A stretch of DNA of 64,000 nucleotides, taken from contig NZ_SZPX01000008.1 of NCBI RefSeq assembly GCF_005217605.1, positions 62,001-126,000 on the forward strand, in the 5' to 3' direction. The position numbers and the translations under genes are program-made. The notes beneath the pieces were generated by a model. The model worked only from the letters and a program-made list of their open reading frames with translations, was not told the DNA's origin and did no database searches. This document shows, one piece after another, positions 47,731-56,085 of this stretch. Each line of letters opens with the position of its first letter. Within the stretch, counting starts at the first letter, position 1. This stretch comes from Sulfurimonas crateris. Its GTDB lineage: Bacteria > Campylobacterota > Campylobacteria > Campylobacterales > Sulfurimonadaceae.

Positions 47731-48346
47731 AAAGATCTTTCGCACATTAGCACTTTTGATCGTCCCCTTTGTGGCATCGCTCTTTATTAGGCTGATTTAT
47801 CTGAGTAACAAAAAAAGATTCCACTCTCCAGAATCAATAAGCGACGAGCCGACGATCTTTGCATGTTGGCACGGAGAGCTTTTGATGCTTCCATACCTAT
47901 ACTCCAGATACAGAAAAACTCCCCACGCAAAAGTATTGATCTCAAGCCATTTTGACGGTATGCTTATCTCAAAAACCATAAAATATTTTGGGCTCGGAAC
48001 TATAGAGGGCTCGACAAACAGAAATGCAACAAGAGTCTTGATGCAAGGAATAAGGGCGTTAAAGGATGGTTATGACATCGGTATTACGCCGGATGGACCA
48101 AAAGGACCGCGACATGAGGTCGCAGATGGTATAATAGCAATGGCGCAAAAAGCAAAAGCCAAAATAGTTCTGGTTGAGATGAAACCGACCAAGTTTTGGC
48201 AGCTTAATAGTTGGGACAAATTTACCATACCAAAACCATTTGGTACTTTGAACTACTACTCCACATCTCCGATAGATGTCAGTGATATGGATATGCAAGA
48301 GGCAAAAAAAGTGATGAAAGAGGGGCTTCTAAAACATGAAATCTAG
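47711..48346 (+). CDS. DUF374 lysophospholipid acyltransferase-like protein
   Basis: 211 residues. One N-terminal membrane helix (about 10-30) is followed by motifs '[10 protein letters not shown]', '[11 protein letters not shown]' and '[17 protein letters not shown]', the DUF374 signature related to lysophospholipid/LpxL acyltransferases. It presumably transfers acyl groups in envelope lipid synthesis. It overlaps miaB by 20 bases and the next gene by 11, so it is part of a compact operon. Confidence 0.85.
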   Translation: MEKLLGKKIFRTLALLIVPFVASLFIRLIYLSNKKRFHSPESISDEPTIFACWHGELLMLPYLYSRYRKTPHAKVLISSHFDGMLISKTIKYFGLGTIEGSTNRNATRVLMQGIRALKDGYDIGITPDGPKGPRHEVADGIIAMAQKAKAKIVLVEMKPTKFWQLNSWDKFTIPKPFGTLNYYSTSPIDVSDMDMQEAKKVMKEGLLKHEI

Positions 48347-48794
48347 ATTGTTTATTCCGATAATCGCGCTTTTTTTGCTCTTTGTAATGGGAGCGTACTT
48401 TATAGTAAACCCATCATATGAGAAGTCGCTTAGAGCTAAGTATTACTACGAGACGGGTGAGTATAAAGAGGCATATACTCTTGCAAAAGAGGCTTTTAGT
48501 CTGGACCTCTACAACAGGATGGCAGCTACTGTTATGACTCAGTCTCAGACATCTTTGAAATATGTCTCCTATATAGACGATGCAAAAAAGTATATGAAGA
48601 TCATAGATGAGATCGCTCGCAAAGAGAGCATCTCCGATGCGGATAAGGCAAAAATGAAGATGATGTGCGAGATCATGATAAGCGCATATATAAAACTGGC
48701 ACCCAGCGTTGTAACAGACGATGAGTTGGTAGAGCAGGCTGCAGAGTACTACAATAAGTTTGAGAAGTTACTTGAAAAAATCAATAGAAGCTAA
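48336..48794 (+). CDS. Membrane-anchored hypothetical protein
   Basis: 152 residues. One N-terminal transmembrane helix (about 5-24) is followed by an extracytoplasmic helical domain. 'YYYETGEYKEAYTLAKEAFSLDLYNRMA' looks TPR-like. No catalytic motif is visible. It overlaps both neighbours, which supports a real gene in the miaB operon. Function unknown. Confidence 0.75.
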   Translation: MKSRLFIPIIALFLLFVMGAYFIVNPSYEKSLRAKYYYETGEYKEAYTLAKEAFSLDLYNRMAATVMTQSQTSLKYVSYIDDAKKYMKIIDEIARKESISDADKAKMKMMCEIMISAYIKLAPSVVTDDELVEQAAEYYNKFEKLLEKINRS

Positions 48795-49608
48795 AAGAGG
48801 AGAGTTTCTTCTCTACTTGGAAGAGATAAGAGGCTACTCCGACCTTACCATCAAGAGCTACGATGAATCTTTAAAAGAGGCGTTTGCATATATTGAAGTT
48901 CTTCAGGAGGGTGGGCATACGCTTTTAAATCTTATGCCTTACCGCATAAAGATCTCTTCGCTAAATCCAAAGACGATCAGTAAAAAACTCAGTGCGATCC
49001 GCTCTTTTGCCGAATATTTGAACGACAACGGCACTAGGGTCATATTAAAGGCTGATGAGAGCGTCAAGGTGGCAAAAACTCTTCCAAAACCTATATCGCA
49101 TAAGCATATCGTAGAAGCTATCTCACACTGCGATCTAAGAGATAAGCTTGTTGTAACACTTCTTTACACGCTCGGTCTTAGAATATCCGAACTGGCTTCA
49201 TTGACGCTAGAAAATATCTCTGATAAATGGGTAAGAGTTATAGGAAAAGGTAATAAACAAAGAGATATCCCGCTTTTGGCAAATACTAAAGAGCTGCTTG
49301 ACGAATATTTGAGTATAACAGCGCAAAAAAAGTTTGTTTTTGAGAAAAATGGCGAAAAATTAAGCCAAAACAGTCTAAGATATATAGTTACAAATGTCTT
49401 TAGAAGAGTCGGCTTAAAAGTCACTCCGCATCAGCTCAGGCACTCTTACGCATCGGGTCTTTTAAATGGCAGGGCTCCTATTGCCGATGTCAGCGAGCTG
49501 TTGGGACACTCATCTATGGCAACGACACAAATATATACGAAACTGGGTAGTGCATTGAAACAGGAAAACTACAACTCGGCTCATCCTCTTTGTGGAGCTA
49601 AAGAGTAA
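48760..49608 (+). CDS. Tyrosine recombinase (Xer-like)
   Basis: 282 residues from a TTG start that overlaps the previous gene; TTG 48772 is an alternative. It has an N-terminal SAM-like DNA-binding domain and catalytic residues Arg in 'LGLRISEL', Lys in 'GKGNKQRDIP', His-x-x-Arg in 'PHQLRHSYAS', His in 'LLGHSSMATT' and Tyr in 'IYTKLG'. Size and motifs fit XerC/D/H-type chromosome-dimer resolvases. No dif site was identified in the window. Confidence 0.85.
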   Translation: MRSYLKKSIEAKRGEFLLYLEEIRGYSDLTIKSYDESLKEAFAYIEVLQEGGHTLLNLMPYRIKISSLNPKTISKKLSAIRSFAEYLNDNGTRVILKADESVKVAKTLPKPISHKHIVEAISHCDLRDKLVVTLLYTLGLRISELASLTLENISDKWVRVIGKGNKQRDIPLLANTKELLDEYLSITAQKKFVFEKNGEKLSQNSLRYIVTNVFRRVGLKVTPHQLRHSYASGLLNGRAPIADVSELLGHSSMATTQIYTKLGSALKQENYNSAHPLCGAKE

Positions 49609-50621
49609 TGATCGGTAAATTTTTAGAGACTTTATATACAAAAGTTTTTATAAATATCATTGTCGAAAATCTACAGACAGTCGTATATGTTGAGGTCTGC
49701 TCAAAAAAAGATGTGCTGCAGAGCACGCATAAAGTCTTTGAGACAACTACGATAAACTCCAAGATGTATGAGTTTGTCCGCTCATTTTTTAAAGAGACCC
49801 CTTTTTATTACATATCCGTACTCGATAAATCTTCAAATCAGGGGGCTGTTCCGACCTGTGCTCCAAGTGAGATGGAGAAGTATTGCGATATTAACTCATC
49901 GGAATATATCTGCTACTCGGACAAGTGGGCTTTTTACACCTCGGAGTACGATATAGAAGCTATAAAACATGAATACAGAAGTATCGGGCTAGATTATATC
50001 TTCTCCCCTTTTGCGATCATGGCTAACTTTTTTAAAGAGAAGATAGAGAGCAGCTTGTCTATGTTTGTCCTAGTCGAGGACAACTACCTCTCTTTTACCA
50101 TATTTGACAACTCAAAACTACTCTACGCTGAGTATCTCGATATGCAGCATCATAAGGATGATGAAGATATGCTTATGGACTCCTCGCTTGATGAGGATGA
50201 CGACTTTGGGATCGAGGGGATCGATCTTGAAGAGATTAGCAGTATGGATGATGACGACTCTTCAGGTTTTGATGATTTTACAAATATCGAAGATCTTGAC
50301 AGCGGTGAAGATATGGATGAGTTTTCTGAGATACAGGAGATTGAAGAGAGGGTAGAGAGTGATGTTGATATTTCAAGCGACGGGTTTAATGAAGATTATC
50401 AGAGATTCTCACTAATACAAAGCGCACTTAACACCTTTTACAAAGACCCAAAATATGAGAGTCAGTTTATTGAGACCATCTATATAGCCGACGGCATAGG
50501 AACAAGTACCGAACTTAAAAGCTATCTTGAAGAGGAGATGTTCTTAAACGTATATGTAAGAAAGATAGATCTTGGCGCAGCACTCTCTGAGATGGCAAAG
50601 GCAGAGGCAAATGAGATATAG
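49608..50621 (+). CDS. PilM-like? first gene of a PilMNO-like set
   Basis: 337 residues. The N-terminal half alternates strands and helices and lacks membrane segments ('VVYVEVCSKKDVLQSTHKVFET'). Residues ~180-255 are extremely acidic (Asp/Glu/Ser). The end ('FIETIYIADGIGTSTELKSYLEEEMFLNVYVRKIDL') resembles the second half of actin-like PilM domains. The two following genes have PilN- and PilO-like layouts, so this is probably the cytoplasmic partner. The PilM assignment rests mainly on order. Confidence 0.6.
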   Translation: MIGKFLETLYTKVFINIIVENLQTVVYVEVCSKKDVLQSTHKVFETTTINSKMYEFVRSFFKETPFYYISVLDKSSNQGAVPTCAPSEMEKYCDINSSEYICYSDKWAFYTSEYDIEAIKHEYRSIGLDYIFSPFAIMANFFKEKIESSLSMFVLVEDNYLSFTIFDNSKLLYAEYLDMQHHKDDEDMLMDSSLDEDDDFGIEGIDLEEISSMDDDDSSGFDDFTNIEDLDSGEDMDEFSEIQEIEERVESDVDISSDGFNEDYQRFSLIQSALNTFYKDPKYESQFIETIYIADGIGTSTELKSYLEEEMFLNVYVRKIDLGAALSEMAKAEANEI

Positions 50622-51135
50622 TTACATAAAGGCGAGAGAAAAAACGGTCTTTACAAAAGATATACAGCTGCTTTTTATGTTCTTTGGTGTTACTCTTTTT
50701 ATGCTCTTTAGCACGTACGCTTTTTTAGTTTTTAAAGATTACAGATTTAAGAGCGAGATAGATGATATTGTCAAGCAAAAAGTTGAATTCCGCACAAATA
50801 TATCAAATATGAATGCCCAGATCACAGTCGTAGAGAAACAGAGCCTCTTTTGCGAGAAGGTCTTTACCAAAAACAGCGTTTTAAAAGAGAGCATAAACAA
50901 TCTCTTTGATCTCGTTCCAAGCAGAATAACGCTCTCTGAGGCAAAGATCATGCAAGACGGGCTCATTCTTTACGGTATTACGCCAAACAAGGATGTTTAC
51001 AACTTTATGCTTCAAGCACCGCTTCGTTCTATCTTTCACAGAACATACAGCAGTTTTTATCCGGCCCAGAACGGCTGGCTTAGATTTGTCTCCACCAACT
51101 ATATAGATGAAGAGGAGTTAAGCGGTGCAAATTAA
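50611..51135 (+). CDS. PilN-like bitopic membrane protein
   Basis: 174 residues from ATG 50611, which overlaps the upstream gene by 11 bases. A short cytoplasmic N-terminus, one transmembrane helix (about 20-40), a coiled coil and a periplasmic domain with 'LVPSRITLSEAKIMQDGLILYGITPNKDVYNFMLQAP' give the topology and fold pattern of PilN/GspL C-terminal domains. It likely forms an inner-membrane alignment complex with its neighbours. Confidence 0.65.
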   Translation: MRYSYIKAREKTVFTKDIQLLFMFFGVTLFMLFSTYAFLVFKDYRFKSEIDDIVKQKVEFRTNISNMNAQITVVEKQSLFCEKVFTKNSVLKESINNLFDLVPSRITLSEAKIMQDGLILYGITPNKDVYNFMLQAPLRSIFHRTYSSFYPAQNGWLRFVSTNYIDEEELSGAN

Positions 51136-51664
51136 TTTCTCAAGACAAAATATATATTTGATGGCGATCACGCTCTTTTTGTTGCTGTTTGTTCTTATAT
51201 TCTCTTTTGGAGTTCTGATTCCAGAGGGCAAAGAGTACAGGATGAAAAAAGCGGAGCTTAAAAAAGAGAATCTTGAACTGAAGCAGCTTAGCGATTTCTC
51301 GATCGAGAAAGAGGTTGTACTTCAAAAGTTACAAAGCGACAATCTGCATATCATAAAAGCATTTGCGACGGAGTTTAACCCAGAGAGATTTGAGAAGCAG
51401 CACAGAACTTTTTTCAGCACTTTAAGCGTCTCAAAAACCAGCAAGGCTGAAGAGGAAGAGGAGTTTAGTGTCTATGAAGTAAATACGACGTCCGAGATCA
51501 GCTCGCCTAAGAGTTTTTACAACTTCCTTGAGGCGGTAAATAAAAGCGACTGGATAATAGCTGTGAACTTTCCGATAAACTTCAAAAGAGAGGGTGAGAT
51601 GATAAGCTCATCTTTTACTATGAAGGTTTATAACAACAAAGAGTCAAACGCCACTAAGCAGTAG
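51125..51664 (+). CDS. PilO-like bitopic membrane protein
   Basis: 179 residues, GTG start overlapping the previous gene by 11 bases. One transmembrane helix (about 12-32), a coiled coil (~38-75) and a periplasmic domain 'SPKSFYNFLEAVNKSDWIIAVNFPINF' followed by a strand 'ISSSFTMKVY' give a PilO-like layout. The 3' end overlaps the convergent tilS gene by 11 bases. No secretin, ATPase or pilin gene follows. Confidence 0.65.
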   Translation: MQINFSRQNIYLMAITLFLLLFVLIFSFGVLIPEGKEYRMKKAELKKENLELKQLSDFSIEKEVVLQKLQSDNLHIIKAFATEFNPERFEKQHRTFFSTLSVSKTSKAEEEEEFSVYEVNTTSEISSPKSFYNFLEAVNKSDWIIAVNFPINFKREGEMISSSFTMKVYNNKESNATKQ

Positions 51665-52658
51665 TACTAAGAAGCTCTTTTACTTTTAAAAAAGCCCTTT
51701 GGTTTTTGTATAGATAGGGTCTGAGTTTTGGTTCTATCTTTAGAACTCTGCACTCATCTTTGAACTTCTCATCCATTTTGATGCTCTCTTGTTCGTACGG
51801 TGCTATAAATACTAATCCTCTATCCTGATTTACTATAAAACGTCTTCCGACAATAACCGTAGGAGTCTCTTTTAAGGCTTCCCGCTCGCTCGCACTTAGC
51901 ATATAAAGGCGCGATTTTAGATATTTGTCGATAGTGAAAATATCGGCTCTTAGGTTATGTGAACTTCTAAAGTATGCAAAATCTACGATGCTATCAAGCT
52001 CTATCTCTTCAATAAGCTCTGCTCTGTCTTCATCGATGTAGTCAAAACTTTTTTTGATCCCGCTTAGATATTTTTCCAAAAGCGGCATAGAGTAGTTGTG
52101 TCTAAAGGAGTTTCTTTTTATATCCTCGTCAAGATTGCTCTCATCCTCAAAGTACTCTTTTTCGTTCGCATGCAAGTAGGCTAAGAGCTCTTTTTTGTCC
52201 AGGTGCAAAAGAGGGCGCACAAGAGTGTAAAAATCTCTCTTTTGAATGCTCTGCATTCCCGCGATCTCTGCACATCCCGCACCTTTGCAAAACTGCATTA
52301 GCATCCACTCAAATCTGTCTCCCAGATGGTGCGCCGTTAAAAGATTTTCGTAAGCATGTTTTTTAATCAGCTCTTCAAAAAATCCGTAGCGGATTTCCCT
52401 TGCTTTTGCTTCAAAGTTTCTCTCTATTTTCGGTGCCCTAAAAATGTAACATGTAAGGTTGTGCGTGCGAGCAAGTTCCTGCGCATAGGCGACTTCTTCT
52501 TTGCTCTGTTCCCTAATGCCGTAGTCAACAATTGCAATATCAAATGGAACTTTGTGTTTTAATAGAAGAAAAAAGAGAGCCGTAGAGTCCGCTCCGCCAG
52601 AGAAGGCTAGGAGGTTCTTTTTATCTTTAAGGTTTAGAAGAGTTTTGTCTTTAAGCAT
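51654..52658 (-). CDS. tilS: tRNA(Ile)-lysidine synthase
   Basis: 334 residues. The PP-loop 'SGGADST' is at residues 20-26, with 'LTAHHLGDRFEWMLMQFCKGAG' and 'RPLLHLDKKEL' downstream. It ligates lysine to C34 of tRNA-Ile(CAU). It is shorter than E. coli TilS, as in other Campylobacterota. It overlaps rimO by 8 bases. Confidence 0.93.
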   Translation of the reverse strand: MLKDKTLLNLKDKKNLLAFSGGADSTALFFLLLKHKVPFDIAIVDYGIREQSKEEVAYAQELARTHNLTCYIFRAPKIERNFEAKAREIRYGFFEELIKKHAYENLLTAHHLGDRFEWMLMQFCKGAGCAEIAGMQSIQKRDFYTLVRPLLHLDKKELLAYLHANEKEYFEDESNLDEDIKRNSFRHNYSMPLLEKYLSGIKKSFDYIDEDRAELIEEIELDSIVDFAYFRSSHNLRADIFTIDKYLKSRLYMLSASEREALKETPTVIVGRRFIVNQDRGLVFIAPYEQESIKMDEKFKDECRVLKIEPKLRPYLYKNQRAFLKVKELLSTTA

Positions 52659-53964
52659 TATCTACTGTTGCGGTTAGTATGTCCCCGACAATGTCGGTGA
52701 TCTTGGCTCTGTAAATCTTGCCAAACTCAAGCTCTTCATCGCCGGTTCTGTCATTTACATAAATTTCTCCGTCAATCTCAGGCGCCCAGATAAGCTCTTT
52801 TGCGCTTAGAAGATACTCATGCTCTTCGCTCTCGCCATCAATTACTATCTCAACCTCTTTGCCGATCTCGCCTTTGAGCGATTTTTCCATAACTTCAGCG
52901 GCAATTTCACCTAAGATCTCGGCTCTTTTGTTGATGATTTTTACAGGAATCTTCTCGCTCATCTCATGAGCCGTAGTGGTCTCTTCATCGGAGTAAGCAA
53001 AAACATTTATGCGGTCAAAACCGAAATTTGCGGCAAACTTACACATCTCTTCAAACATCTCATCCGTCTCGCCAGGGTGTCCGACAATAAAGCTTGTACG
53101 CATAAATGAGTTAGGAAGTGACTTCATAAACTCTAAAAGCTCCAAGGTCTCTTTTTTGCCAAAACCTCTCTTCATAATGCGAAGCATGTCGTTATTTATA
53201 TGTTGGATAGGCATATCGAAGTAGTTGTGGAAGATATTGCTTTTTGCTATATTTTTTAGAAGCGCCATCGATGTTGTAGAGGGGTAAAGGTAGAGGATCC
53301 TAGCACTTTTTACACCATCAATGAGCTCAATCCTTTGGATAAGCAGGCTAAGTCCGTCTTTTACATTTTGGTCTCGCAAATATGAGCTGCTGTCTTGAGA
53401 GATAAATGAAAAATCATAGTAGCCTTTTGCTACAAGACCTTCAACCTCTTTTGCAATCGAGTCGAGAGTTCTTGAGTTTAGTTTGCCTTTGAAAGAGGGA
53501 ATTGCGCAGAAGCTGCATGCTTGGTTACAGCCTTCTGAGAGTTTTATGTAAGCATGATAGGTTGAGCCTGTAACAACGCGCTCGGCACCGTCAATAAGAT
53601 ATACAGCCTCAGAAAATCTGCTCTTCTTCTCTTGCAGCAGTTCATCGATCTTATCATAATCACCAACACCGGTAAAGATGTCAACCTCTGGCATATCTTT
53701 TGCCAACTCCTCTTTGTACCTCTCGCTAAGACATCCCGCCATAACCAAAACAGAGTCCTCTTTTCGCGCGTCGTGAAGATTTAGCACCGTGTTTATCGAT
53801 TCCTGTTTTGCAGCATCTATAAAACCGCAGGTGTTTACTATGATGACATCTGCATCTCCCTGATCATCGGTCAGCTCAAAGTTTTGAAGTTTGCCCATCA
53901 TAACTTCGGTGTCAACCAGATTTTTTGTGCATCCAAGAGATACGATATGAAGTTTATTGCCCAT
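52651..53964 (-). CDS. rimO: Ribosomal protein S12 methylthiotransferase RimO
   Basis: 437 residues from ATG 53964. GTG 53973 would add three residues, but homologues begin 'xKLHIVSLGCTKNLVDTE'. N-terminal UPF0004 cysteines ('SLGCTKN', 'NTCGFID', 'MAGCLSERY'), radical-SAM CxxxCxxC 'CNQACSFCAIP' and a C-terminal TRAM domain are present. 'GCTKNLVDTE' separates RimO from MiaB. It methylthiolates Asp of S12. Confidence 0.95.
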   Translation of the reverse strand: MGNKLHIVSLGCTKNLVDTEVMMGKLQNFELTDDQGDADVIIVNTCGFIDAAKQESINTVLNLHDARKEDSVLVMAGCLSERYKEELAKDMPEVDIFTGVGDYDKIDELLQEKKSRFSEAVYLIDGAERVVTGSTYHAYIKLSEGCNQACSFCAIPSFKGKLNSRTLDSIAKEVEGLVAKGYYDFSFISQDSSSYLRDQNVKDGLSLLIQRIELIDGVKSARILYLYPSTTSMALLKNIAKSNIFHNYFDMPIQHINNDMLRIMKRGFGKKETLELLEFMKSLPNSFMRTSFIVGHPGETDEMFEEMCKFAANFGFDRINVFAYSDEETTTAHEMSEKIPVKIINKRAEILGEIAAEVMEKSLKGEIGKEVEIVIDGESEEHEYLLSAKELIWAPEIDGEIYVNDRTGDEELEFGKIYRAKITDIVGDILTATVDNA

Positions 53965-54065
53965 TAATTCCACTTTTAAATATTTTTCGTATTATAGCTA
54001 AAGGTCTTGTAAAGCTCAATGTTTTTGTTTTTTTGTCACAGCTTTATTTAAGCATTTATTAATAA

Positions 54066-54076
54066 GGGGGGGGGGG
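54066..54076 (+). repeat. Homopolymeric G11 tract
   Basis: Eleven consecutive G residues in an AT-rich intergenic region, 39 bases before a small coding sequence. Poly-G tracts of this length are slippage-prone contingency loci in Campylobacterota. A possible -10 (TATTAAT, 54057-54063) just upstream would put the transcription start inside the tract. Confidence 0.9.
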
Positions 54077-54114
54077 TACACTCCTAGTTAATTTTAATTA
54101 AAAAAAGGAGTGTA
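54077..54114 (+). promoter_or_regulatory. RBS-sequestering inverted repeat
   Basis: TACACTCC (54077-54084) pairs exactly with GGAGTGTA (54107-54114), and an inner TTAATT/AATTAA (54088-54101) pairs as well. The right arm contains the GGAG Shine-Dalgarno of the gene starting at 54116, so folding would hide the ribosome binding site. Confidence 0.6.
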
Positions 54115-54115
54115 A

Positions 54116-54289
54116 ATGTCAAAAATTAAGCAAGAACATATTTTGAATCTTCTTATTACTTCAATTGCAATTTGTGCAAATGAAATACTGGGCGTATTTG
54201 TACAGGATGACTGGATTTCAGCAACAGCATTTGGAGCATTAAGCTTTGCAATGCTAATAGCTTATTTTATTATTGGGGATAAAAAATGA
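54116..54289 (+). CDS. 57-residue membrane protein
   Basis: A short gene with GGAG 5 bases before the ATG. It starts 'MSKIKQEHILNLLITSIAIC' and has two hydrophobic segments (about residues 9-29 and 36-53) separated by 'QDDWIS', then ends 'GDKK'. The stop overlaps the next start as ATGA, so it is coupled to the FGE-fold gene. Family unknown. Confidence 0.65.
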   Translation: MSKIKQEHILNLLITSIAICANEILGVFVQDDWISATAFGALSFAMLIAYFIIGDKK

Positions 54290-55050
54290 AAAAAATTATT
54301 CTCTCAACTTTCGTTGTTTCTAGTTTTTTATTTGCTGGTGATTTTACCAACTCTATCGGTATGGTATTTAAAGAGATTCCTTCAGGAAGCTTTCTAATGG
54401 GGACCGCAACGCCAAACTGCCCAAAAGACAATCCATATACTTCTCAAAATGAGTACGAAGATTGCATGAGTTACATTAAAAAAGAAACCCCACAACACAA
54501 AGTATTTGTTGATGGTTTTTATATGCAAGAGAGCGAAGTGACTCAAGGTCAATGGTATGAAGTGATGGGAGATAACCCTGCAAACTTTAAAACAGGTGAT
54601 GCAAATATGCCGGTAGAACATGTAAGCTGGGATGATGCAAAAAAATTTATCAAAAAACTCAATGCCAAAGAGGGTACAGACAAATACCGCCTTCCAACTG
54701 AAGAAGAGTGGGAGTATGCAGCAAGAGCAGGAACAACCACAAAATGGTACTGTGGAGACAATGAGAGCTGTGTAAGTTCGATAGCAGTCACTGGTACATC
54801 TTCTCCAAAACCAGTAAAAAGCAAAAAACCAAATGCTTGGGGTCTGTATGATATGAGTGGCAATGTTTGGGAGTGGACAGATAGCTGTTGGAGAGATGAC
54901 TACAACTCAGAAAAAAAGTGCGATAGGAAAGTTATCCGTGGTGGGAGCTGGACTGGCGACGCTTCCGCTACCTATTCAGCGTTTCGTGGCATCTTTATCC
55001 CAGATGTTGGTACCATAATCTTAGGTTTTCGACTCCTCAGGATGAAATAA
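54286..55050 (+). CDS. Exported FGE/SUMF1-fold protein
   Basis: 254 residues. The signal peptide 'MKKIILSTFVVSSFLFAG' precedes a formylglycine-generating-enzyme-like domain: 'FKEIPSGSFLMGT', 'FYMQESEVTQGQWYEVMG', 'PVEHVSWDDAKKFIKKLN', 'YRLPTEEEWEYAARAG', 'NAWGLYDMSGNVWEW', 'VIRGGSW' and 'GFRL'. The catalytic Cys pair of true FGE is not evident, so it is likely a structural or ligand-binding member. It acts outside the cytoplasm. Downstream genes encode a PLD-like protein and a beta-barrel. Confidence 0.83.
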   Translation: MKKIILSTFVVSSFLFAGDFTNSIGMVFKEIPSGSFLMGTATPNCPKDNPYTSQNEYEDCMSYIKKETPQHKVFVDGFYMQESEVTQGQWYEVMGDNPANFKTGDANMPVEHVSWDDAKKFIKKLNAKEGTDKYRLPTEEEWEYAARAGTTTKWYCGDNESCVSSIAVTGTSSPKPVKSKKPNAWGLYDMSGNVWEWTDSCWRDDYNSEKKCDRKVIRGGSWTGDASATYSAFRGIFIPDVGTIILGFRLLRMK

Positions 55051-55079
55051 TTAAGCCTAAATTTAACTAAAGGAATCAA

Positions 55080-55520
55080 ATGTTTAAAAAAGGCACAGCT
55101 GTTGAAGAGGTATCTGAGTTTTTGAGAGAAAAAATCAGAAAAGCAGGTGTAAAATCAAAAATTACGATTATAGATGCTTATTTTTTTAGTAACAGCAGCT
55201 ATAGTATTACTAATTTGTTGAAAAATATTCTAGAGCCATTTAAAAATACGATATCAACAATTGAAATAATAACAGTTGAATCCAAGATAAATAATAGTAA
55301 TTATGAACGATTTAAGCGTGACTTTTCAAATTATGATATAAAAGTGTTTCAAAGTGATGATTTTCATGATAGGTTTTGGATTATTGATGATTCACAAGCT
55401 TTTATAGTCGGGGCTTCAATAAATGGCATTGGAAAAAAGCATTTTTTTGTTCAAGATGATTATTTAACACAAAAAGATAGTGATGAATTATTGAGTTTAT
55501 ATAAAGGGGAAGAGCTATAA
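55080..55520 (+). CDS. PLD-like (degenerate HKD) protein
   Basis: 146 residues. The C-terminal half has 'FHDRFWIIDDSQAFIVGASINGIGKKH', an HxRx4D variant of the HxKx4D motif of phospholipase D (H96, R98, D103) followed by the GxSxN element. Only one motif copy is present, so an active enzyme would have to dimerise. No signal peptide. It may be a nuclease-like or inactive PLD fold. AAAGGAATC precedes the ATG. Confidence 0.6.
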   Translation: MFKKGTAVEEVSEFLREKIRKAGVKSKITIIDAYFFSNSSYSITNLLKNILEPFKNTISTIEIITVESKINNSNYERFKRDFSNYDIKVFQSDDFHDRFWIIDDSQAFIVGASINGIGKKHFFVQDDYLTQKDSDELLSLYKGEEL

Positions 55521-56017
55521 TGAAAAAACTATCAAGGTTAATTCTAGCTGTTACCCTTACAGTTTCTTCTTTAGCTGCCGATGAGGTTAGAAAAACAGTA
55601 TATATCGGTGTTACAACTGCTTCTATAGAAAATGAGAGCATGACCGAGGGAGTATTTGGATTTGGGGTGGATAAAATCTATAGCAGCTGCATGCTTTGGG
55701 GGCTTCATAGCGAGTACAGTTTTGGCAAACTCTCTGATGATGCCACAAATAAAAATGACATGGTAGCTACCATAGAGTTAGATTTAAAAGCTGGTTTTGT
55801 TCCCTTTAGAGGCTTTTCTGTGTATGCTTTAGTGGCAGGGGCAGGGCAGTACATAGAGAATGATGGTGCTTATGGTTTTGGGTATGGTGCAGGGATGGAC
55901 TATGCGCTGAGTGAGAGCATTATTTTTGATGTGAGATACAAAACTTACAGTATGAAAAGCACTCTGCTAGACTACGACTACGACAAAGCCGTTGCTTCTT
56001 TGAGATATAAGTTTTAA
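55520..56017 (+). CDS. Small outer-membrane beta-barrel protein
   Basis: 165 residues. The signal peptide ends 'SSLAADE'. The mature part has alternating strands with Gly/Tyr/Phe ('GFGYGAGMDYALSESIIFDVRYKTYSM') and a C-terminal Phe ('SLRYKF'). It resembles an 8-strand OmpA/OmpW-type barrel. The start overlaps the PLD-like stop by one base (TAATG). Confidence 0.72.
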   Translation: MKKLSRLILAVTLTVSSLAADEVRKTVYIGVTTASIENESMTEGVFGFGVDKIYSSCMLWGLHSEYSFGKLSDDATNKNDMVATIELDLKAGFVPFRGFSVYALVAGAGQYIENDGAYGFGYGAGMDYALSESIIFDVRYKTYSMKSTLLDYDYDKAVASLRYKF

Positions 56018-56085
56018 AAAAAACTTTAGATAGTTGCGAGCTCAAAGATTGCAAAGCTAAAGGTGCCATAAAGTATAATTTCGAC

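Noticed and set aside
54286-55050. FGE-fold protein as target of a diversity-generating retroelement
   Set aside because: No reverse transcriptase, template repeat or Avd gene was seen nearby.
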